Part shown: piece by piece, positions 6,117 to 9,765 of the stretch
Layout of the letters: each line of letters begins with the position of its first letter
Position numbering within the stretch: position 1 is the stretch's first letter
Source of the DNA: Opitutales bacterium
GTDB taxonomy: Bacteria > Verrucomicrobiota > Verrucomicrobiia > Opitutales > Opitutaceae
Direction of reading: 5' to 3'
Assembly: GCA_021772595.1 (NCBI GenBank)
Contig: JAJFLS010000152.1
Location: 1 to 9,765, forward strand
Length of the DNA: 9,765 nt
The notes under the pieces: generated by a model
What the model saw: only the letters and a program-made list of their open reading frames with translations
Databases searched by the model: none
What the model was told of the DNA's origin: nothing
Made by a program: the position numbers and the translations under genes

Positions 6117-6345
6117 AGAGCCTGAAATGATGAAGAAGCCGAGCGACGGAAACGCTCGCGAATGGGAGGATTACGCGGTTCAGGAATTCCGCGATCTTGG
6201 CGTTCTGGAAGAGGCCGATAAATGGATCGAAAGCATAAGGATTCCTCAATATTGGCTGTATGGGAAATACGCATACGCCTATCACGCCGCTCCTTTGTGG
6301 CTCATGGGGAATTCAGAGAAGAAAGAGAAATTTTTCTATGCGTAA
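6097..6345 (+). CDS. Small acidic hypothetical protein upstream of the ATPase
   Basis: This 82-residue protein starts at ATG 6097, with GGGAGG at 6083-6088 spaced 8 nt away; a second in-frame ATG follows directly at 6100. The first 48 residues are acidic and probably helical (AREWEDYAVQEFRDLGVLEEADKW is the core, residues 20-43). The C-terminal third is rich in aromatics (QYWLYGKYAYAYHAAPLWLM, 51-70) and could sit at a membrane surface, although it is too polar for a standard transmembrane helix. It overlaps its neighbours on both sides, by 20 bp and 8 bp, so it is probably made in step with the ATPase and may be its partner. I do not recognise the family. Confidence 0.65.
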   Translation: MMETLIEEPEMMKKPSDGNAREWEDYAVQEFRDLGVLEEADKWIESIRIPQYWLYGKYAYAYHAAPLWLMGNSEKKEKFFYA

Positions 6346-6850
6346 AGGCCATCTCGGAATCATCGGAATGACGGAATCGGGCAAATCGACTCTCGCCCAT
6401 TCGATAGCGTCCGGCTACATGGAGGAAGGGATCGGAACCATCGTCCTGGAGCCGCGAGCGTCCATCAAATGGCCTTGCTCGCTGCAAACGGACGATCCGC
6501 TCGAATTCCTGGACATCGCCAAGCGTTCGAGAAGCTGCGCGCTTTTCGCGGAGGAATCGGGCCGATTCGGGAGAGATCCCGCGTTCTCGTGGCTGTTCAC
6601 GGAATCGCGCCAGGAAGGCCACGTCTTCCACTATATTTCGCAATACCATGCGCAAGTTCCGCCTATAGCGCGGACGAACTGCTTGAGGCTCGCCCTTTTC
6701 CTCGTGGGACAGCGTTCGGCCAAGGAATGGGCCGAGGATTTCGGGCAACCCGAAATCGCCACCCTCAACGCCAGAATGCCTCCTTTCGGTTTCGTCTCGG
6801 CCAATCGCCGGAACGATCCGCCACCTAAAGTCAAAAAACTCAAATTGTAA
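6338..6850 (+). CDS. FtsK/HerA-type packaging-like P-loop ATPase (short)
   Basis: This 170-residue ATPase starts at ATG 6338, overlapping the previous gene by 8 bp; the longer frame from 6260 lies inside that gene. Walker A is GMTESGKST at 10-18. A Walker-B-like strand, CALFAEESG at 67-75, has Glu72-Glu73 in place of the usual Asp-Glu. R91 in FTESRQEG and the YISQ glutamine (Q102) before PPIARTN match the arginine and sensor-Q pattern of the HerA/FtsK superfamily. That superfamily includes viral genome-packaging ATPases and the Zot/pI assembly ATPases of filamentous phages. The protein is about as long as one bare ATPase domain. It lacks the transmembrane and periplasmic part of pI, which speaks for packaging rather than classic filamentous extrusion unless a separate membrane protein supplies the anchor. 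Its tail is basic (PPPKVKKLKL). Confidence 0.8.
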   Translation: MRKGHLGIIGMTESGKSTLAHSIASGYMEEGIGTIVLEPRASIKWPCSLQTDDPLEFLDIAKRSRSCALFAEESGRFGRDPAFSWLFTESRQEGHVFHYISQYHAQVPPIARTNCLRLALFLVGQRSAKEWAEDFGQPEIATLNARMPPFGFVSANRRNDPPPKVKKLKL

Positions 6851-7194
6851 TGGAAAATGGATACGGTACAGATAAAGGATTCATCATTTTTTACGGCTCT
6901 TCGGAGGTTCTTTCGAAGAGGAACCGGAAATACGTACTTAGGGGAAGTTTCCTCTTCTCGGGCCGCGATGCTTACGAGGCGTTCGAGCAAGACCTCTCGT
7001 TTCTTTTCGAGGAGCACGTCTCGATCAAGCCCTCCGAAATCGTCCCAATCGAAGCCTACGCCGTCCGCGTCAAGGTCGAGCGAGAGCAAGCGACCCTCCC
7101 GTTTGGAGATATTGAAAGCCCGTCCGAGAATCACGCGGACCGGATGGAGGTACAAGCGGAGAAAACTGGAAAGCAGGTGGCACAAGGGATCTAG
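6850..7194 (+). CDS. Hypothetical protein
   Basis: This 114-residue protein starts in a TAATG overlap with the ATPase stop and has no ribosome binding site of its own, so translation probably depends on reinitiation. The first 50 residues alternate hydrophobic and charged positions (GFIIFYGSSEV, KYVLRGSFLFSG), as in a small beta-rich domain. Residues 51-80 continue as a mixed fold with EAYAVRVKVERE, and the last 25 residues are polar and likely disordered. There is no membrane segment or known motif. An alternative frame from 6857 is open here, but its product in this stretch is Ser/Arg-rich, unlike a natural protein, so the 6850 frame is preferred. Position after the packaging ATPase suggests a role in virion assembly or DNA handling, but this is only contextual. 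Confidence 0.65.
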   Translation: MENGYGTDKGFIIFYGSSEVLSKRNRKYVLRGSFLFSGRDAYEAFEQDLSFLFEEHVSIKPSEIVPIEAYAVRVKVEREQATLPFGDIESPSENHADRMEVQAEKTGKQVAQGI

Positions 7195-7330
7195 CGTTAT
7201 CGTCAAGAGCGACGGGGACATGTATTGCCAGATCATATACTGCGGAACGCCTTACGTGCATTGGAAATTCATCGAGCCTAAGCAGGTTCGGAAGCTTATC
7301 GACAAAATGAATACGGGAATATTTTTATGA
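7112..7330 (+). CDS. Small basic hypothetical protein (start uncertain)
   Basis: The frame ending at 7330 is open far upstream, but only its last 60-70 codons look like real protein, with GSSVIVKSDGDMY then QIIYCGTPYVHWKFIEPKQ as a beta-rich core. No good ATG is available before 7220. Candidates are TTG at 7112 (GGAG just upstream; 72 residues), CTG at 7166 (GGAG at 7158-7161; 54 residues) and ATG at 7220 (36 residues). I give the TTG because the beta strand VIVKSD precedes the ATG. The gene ends in an ATGA overlap with the next one, which supports it being translated. Two cysteines are close together (YCQIIYC), but no known motif is recognised. Confidence 0.45.
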   Translation: MKARPRITRTGWRYKRRKLESRWHKGSSVIVKSDGDMYCQIIYCGTPYVHWKFIEPKQVRKLIDKMNTGIFL

Positions 7331-7620
7331 AAAAAAGAACACAGAAAAGAACGCCATCGGAGCCCCTCAAGAAATACCTCGCGAAAACGGGCATGACGAA
7401 CGCCGGGTTCGCGATGAAGATCGGCGTTTCAAAGCCAGCGGTTGACGACTGGACCAAGGGAGAGGATATGCCTTTCTATGTCGGCGTGATCGTCAAGGGC
7501 TTGGAGATTCAAGCCCTCGCCCACAAGTCGATCTACGTTTACGGGCATCCCGACGACGTGAACACGATAATCGAAATCGCCAATCATTTCGACGTGGAAA
7601 CGATAAGGCTCGGAGCGTGA
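7327..7620 (+). CDS. XRE-like helix-turn-helix regulator
   Basis: This 97-residue protein starts at an ATGA overlap and has no Shine-Dalgarno sequence of its own, so expression is probably coupled. Residues 12-49 look like the N-terminal part of a lambda-repressor-type (XRE) helix-turn-helix: PLKKYLAKTGMT as helix 1, NAGFAMKIGVSKPAVDDWTKG as the turn and recognition helix. The basic N-terminus (KKRTQKRTP) is also typical of DNA binding. The C-terminal half (GHPDDVNTIIEIANHFDVETI) is acidic and probably mediates oligomerisation. Cro/CI-type regulators usually sit divergent to or at the head of phage operons. Here it is the ninth gene of a long transcript, so it could act as a feedback regulator. 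No peptidase domain is present. Confidence 0.7.
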   Translation: MKKRTQKRTPSEPLKKYLAKTGMTNAGFAMKIGVSKPAVDDWTKGEDMPFYVGVIVKGLEIQALAHKSIYVYGHPDDVNTIIEIANHFDVETIRLGA

Positions 7621-8009
7621 TGAACGACGCTCTCGACATGGCCGCGTTTGGCGGTGGTGGATTCCTTTTCCGGCATATAGCGGAATTGACCAAGGCCGCG
7701 AGAGCGAACCGTAAAGAGGGCTTCGAGCTTGAGGAGAAATCCAAGGAGGCCGCGAGCGGACGGCGTGGCGGAACCTGGATGCGACGTGCCATTTACGGCC
7801 TTGTCGCGTTCGCCTTCGTTTCGGTGATCTTGGCGGGATTTCTCAATCGGTCAGTGATTCTCGAATACGAATTGCATAGAAGCCTCTTAGGTCTGATCGA
7901 GTGGGACAAAATCAAGCACGTCTCCGTTGACGGCGTCGTTTTCCTAAAGGAGAACCGGACCGCGTTTTTGAGGCTAGTGAGCTTTTATCTTGGACAAGGC
8001 GTGAGGTAG
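7620..8009 (+). CDS. Single-pass membrane protein, possibly holin-like or virion membrane protein
   Basis: This 129-residue protein starts at the ATG of a TGATG overlap, with GGAG 5 nt upstream; a GTG one codon earlier is possible. The N-terminus is glycine-rich (AAFGGGGFLF, 8-17). A charged, probably helical segment follows (25-50), then one strong membrane helix at about 57-78 (AIYGLVAFAFVSVILAGFL), preceded by WMRR, which suggests a cytoplasmic N-terminus. The remaining 50 residues would be outside the membrane. It may be a holin-type protein, a virion membrane protein, or the missing membrane anchor for the ATPase. It closes the operon; a hairpin (7997-8017) overlaps its stop codon. Function is not established. 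Confidence 0.65.
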   Translation: MNDALDMAAFGGGGFLFRHIAELTKAARANRKEGFELEEKSKEAASGRRGGTWMRRAIYGLVAFAFVSVILAGFLNRSVILEYELHRSLLGLIEWDKIKHVSVDGVVFLKENRTAFLRLVSFYLGQGVR

Positions 8010-8034
8010 CAACGCCTCTATGATAGGGGTCCGG
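7997..8034 (+). terminator. Possible end-of-operon hairpins
   Basis: AGGCGT (7997-8002) pairs with ACGCCT (8012-8017) across the stop codon of the last operon gene. Alternatively CCTCTA (8015-8020) can pair with TAGGGG from 8024 with one G-T pair. Neither has a T-tract, so any terminator would be Rho-dependent or weak. The gap to the convergent minus-strand gene is only 64 bp. Confidence 0.3.
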
Positions 8035-8073
8035 AGGGAACGGAGCGACTGTAGGACATTTATCAAAGAATGC

Positions 8074-9369
8074 TTAGACCTTGGCTTTTTCTCTAGATTT
8101 CGTAAAATCCTTAACACTCTTCCTATCTAAATCCACCTGGCCTACTCCTGGAATATCGACCTTTAACCCAGAAGATGCTCCTAAAAGAGCCGCGAGAAGG
8201 TCTTCATGTGGATGGGTTGTACGGCTGATTCCACCACGATCTTCAAATAGGTTCTGAGTTAATGGCTCGATCAACTCTGGTGGGATAACTGAGTTCTTTT
8301 CTTTTTGCCATTCGAGAGCCATTTCGACTACCCAACTAGCTCGATCAATATCAAGATCCAATCGCTTCAGCCTAAATTCTTCTTCAGCATGTGAATCCGA
8401 CCATTTGGCGTTCCATCGTATGTAATAAATGGCCATGAAAACGAAGCCAGCTATAGTTGCGAACGACTTTGTTGAGGACAACATGAATACTCCCCATGAT
8501 TCGTAATCAATTACGTCGACGGAAAATTTGACAAGCGATGTATAGGAAAAGTATCCAAGTAATGCTATTGTCACTACGAACGACAAATGAACTGGATTGC
8601 GTTTCCTCGACGTGGCCTTAGTTAAACTAAAGTTTATATTTCTCTCAGATATTATTGCCTTCAGTTCCTGTCTCAGTTTTCTGCGAGCATGCGTATTGCT
8701 ACTATCGTCTAGGTCCTTAATTTTTGCATCAAGCTCGCCGCCTCTTTTCTCAAGCTCTTCCTTTTTTTGGGCAACCTCTTCATCGACCTTGACTTTGTGT
8801 TCCGTGAATTCCTCTTCAAGATTGTTCCTTTTGGTAAGGAATTCATCATCGAGCTTGACCCTAAATTTTTCGTTTTGATCAATAAGTCTCTGAGTGAGAC
8901 CTTCGAGTTGAAGCAATCCTTTTTCTCTCTTGCGATAAAACTCAGCAAGCTCATCGCCTAGAACTTTGTCTGTACTCTCTGTGCGTGAATATGCCCTTAA
9001 ATTTTTATGAGAGGCAGACAGTACTTTAATTACCAAATCAGAAGGAGTTGGGTCTGGAATATTTACAACAACGTCATCGCAGAATTCCTGACGCGTAACA
9101 TCGATTGATATAGTAATGTTTGGAGCTGCATTGTTAATATTCAAGATTGTTCGCCACGCGATGGAACTTGAGCAGTCAAATAGGGCTTTTAATCTTTCGT
9201 CCGTTTCGATTTGCGTAACGGGTGTCTTTAACGGTTGTTGGAGTTTTTCGACTAGATGGACCACCAATGACCCTTTATCCTGAAATGCACATTCCTCGCA
9301 TATGGCTGCCAAATTTTTGATTAGCACCTCGTCGGTCTCTTTGAAGATTTTAAATTTGTTTGCGCCCAT
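8074..9369 (-). CDS. Coiled-coil protein with two membrane helices, probable accessory cargo
   Basis: This 431-residue protein lies on the opposite strand to the operon and is visibly AT-richer than it, suggesting separate origin. The N-terminal 130 residues form a mixed domain with cysteines (CEECAF, 25-30). Residues about 136-245 are a long Glu/Lys-rich coiled coil. Two hydrophobic segments lie at about 262-282 (SFVVTIALLGYFSYTSLV) and 300-317 (FATIAGFVFMAIYYIRW), with a short loop between them. The last 110 residues are soluble and charged, with both ends predicted cytoplasmic. No catalytic motif is recognised. A membrane-anchored sensor with a cytoplasmic coiled coil, inverted relative to the operon, is typical of superinfection-exclusion or other moron genes, but this is contextual inference. 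Start chosen at ATG 9369 with only a weak purine-rich site (gaaagaaaa) upstream. Confidence 0.7.
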   Translation of the reverse strand: MGANKFKIFKETDEVLIKNLAAICEECAFQDKGSLVVHLVEKLQQPLKTPVTQIETDERLKALFDCSSSIAWRTILNINNAAPNITISIDVTRQEFCDDVVVNIPDPTPSDLVIKVLSASHKNLRAYSRTESTDKVLGDELAEFYRKREKGLLQLEGLTQRLIDQNEKFRVKLDDEFLTKRNNLEEEFTEHKVKVDEEVAQKKEELEKRGGELDAKIKDLDDSSNTHARRKLRQELKAIISERNINFSLTKATSRKRNPVHLSFVVTIALLGYFSYTSLVKFSVDVIDYESWGVFMLSSTKSFATIAGFVFMAIYYIRWNAKWSDSHAEEEFRLKRLDLDIDRASWVVEMALEWQKEKNSVIPPELIEPLTQNLFEDRGGISRTTHPHEDLLAALLGASSGLKVDIPGVGQVDLDRKSVKDFTKSREKAKV

Positions 9370-9382
9370 TTGTTTTTCTTTC

Positions 9383-9411
9383 GTCCAAAAGTTATTCTGA
9401 GATTTTTGGAC
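9383..9411. promoter_or_regulatory. Operator-like inverted repeat upstream of the coiled-coil gene
   Basis: GTCCAAAA (9383-9390) and TTTTGGAC (9404-9411) are perfect complements separated by 13 bp, starting 14 bp upstream of the minus-strand start codon. Size and place suit a dimeric repressor or activator site. The XRE-like protein encoded at 7327-7620 is a candidate ligand, without direct evidence. Confidence 0.4.
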
Positions 9412-9562
9412 ATCATTCCCGCGCGCTCGGGATATTCAAGCTTGAAATGGGTAGAACTACCTATTTTAATACCTGTTTTCAATTGGATGTCATTCCGATT
9501 CGGAGGATGGTTGTAATATCGGATATCCTGCCTTTATCGAAATCCAAGCACTGATCCTGCCG

Positions 9563-9607
9563 GATTGATGACGATTGCCCCACATCCGTAACGATTGGTG
9601 GAGATTG
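9563..9607. promoter_or_regulatory. Four helically phased GATTG motifs
   Basis: GATTG starts at 9563, 9573, 9593 and 9603, intervals of 10, 20 and 10 bp, so all copies lie on one face of the helix about 60-100 bp upstream of the next gene. Such spacing fits cooperative binding by an activator or repressor. Confidence 0.35.
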
Positions 9608-9662
9608 GCGACTATCGGAAATCTCGCTTTCCCCTTTTCGGATCGCTCAGGCTCGTTTCGAA

Positions 9663-9765
9663 ATGAAGAAACGAGAAGTAATCATCGTCGCCATAACAGC
9701 CGTTGCCACCCTCATTTTCGCGGATCAACTCCGCGATCTGCCAGGCGTCAACAAGCTGCCGAAGG
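9663..9765 (+). CDS. N-terminal fragment of a membrane-anchored or exported protein
   Basis: The frame from ATG 9663 stays open to the window edge (34 codons). It starts MKKRE followed by a hydrophobic helix (VIIVAITAVATLIFA, 6-20), the pattern of a signal anchor or an uncleaved signal peptide, then a polar segment (DQLRDLPGVNKLPK). No clear ribosome binding site is seen. It could be a virion membrane protein of the element or the first chromosomal gene beyond it. Base composition here resembles the phage-like operon rather than the AT-rich neighbour. Confidence 0.5.
   Translation, partial: MKKREVIIVAITAVATLIFADQLRDLPGVNKLPK

Larger units (their letters stand above)
9370..9662. other. Intergenic region between divergent genes
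   Basis: This 293-bp region separates the minus-strand coiled-coil gene from the right-hand plus-strand gene and should contain both promoters. It holds an 8-bp inverted repeat (9383-9411), a TCCCG/CGGGA hairpin (9417-9432) and four phased GATTG motifs (9563-9607). The short open frame at 9360-9554 does not look like a gene. Confidence 0.6.

Noticed and set aside
6857..7111. Upstream part of the frame that ends at 7330
   Set aside because: Ser/Arg-rich translation unlike a real protein and overlapping the better 6850-7194 gene. Only the 3' part is kept as a small gene.
9405..9432. Possible right-hand dif-like site
   Set aside because: TTTGGACATCA matches the left XerD-type arm at 8 of 11 and the centre at 4 of 6, but the XerC half does not match and the region is already explained by an inverted repeat.
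9360..9554. 64-codon plus-strand frame in the right intergenic region
   Set aside because: It has no ribosome binding site or motif and lies across the operator-like repeat of the divergent gene.

Overview
This window looks like a bacterial chromosome carrying an integrated, phage-like element. Two flanking chromosomal genes sit on the left: a DoxX-type membrane protein and a stand-alone AICAR formyltransferase (purH-type). Their character, the moderate GC content and the GC-rich intergenic palindromes suggest a Gram-negative such as a Verrucomicrobiota/Opitutales member. That assignment is a guess by general resemblance, because there is no rRNA or other marker gene.

Layout. Positions 1-526 (minus strand) hold a DoxX-like protein cut by the window edge. 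Positions 527-1151 are intergenic and contain a 130-bp MITE-like palindromic element with a TTA target duplication. Positions 1152-2315 encode purH-type AICAR formyltransferase. Positions 2316-2862 are non-coding: a possible terminator, CACGAA repeats and a palindrome, then at 2664-2691 a site with the 11-6-11 architecture and arms of a XerC/XerD dif site, then three hairpins in a row. Positions 2863-8009 form one tightly packed plus-strand operon of ten genes, nearly every one overlapping the next as ATGA, TAATG or TGATG or by a few bases. In order they are a degenerate cytosine-methyltransferase-like protein, a 577-aa HUH replication initiator, an excisionase-like winged-helix protein, a Pro-rich protein of unknown role, an 82-aa protein, a 170-aa FtsK/HerA-type packaging-like ATPase, two unknown small proteins, an XRE-like helix-turn-helix protein and a one-pass membrane protein. 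Positions 8074-9369 (minus strand) hold a visibly AT-richer 431-aa coiled-coil protein with two membrane segments, probably accessory cargo. A plus-strand gene with an N-terminal membrane anchor begins at 9663 and leaves the window.

How the parts may work together (inference). The HUH Rep would replicate a circular genome by the rolling-circle route, and the hairpin cluster could be its origin or packaging region. The ATPase would move DNA into or through a virion or membrane. Since no integrase or transposase is visible, the dif-like site suggests integration by the host XerC/XerD recombinases, as CTX-phi-type filamentous phages do. No capsid or coat gene is recognised, so the window shows either the replication/packaging half of a small ssDNA-type prophage whose structural genes lie to the right, or a satellite-like element. 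The right attachment site was not found within the window.
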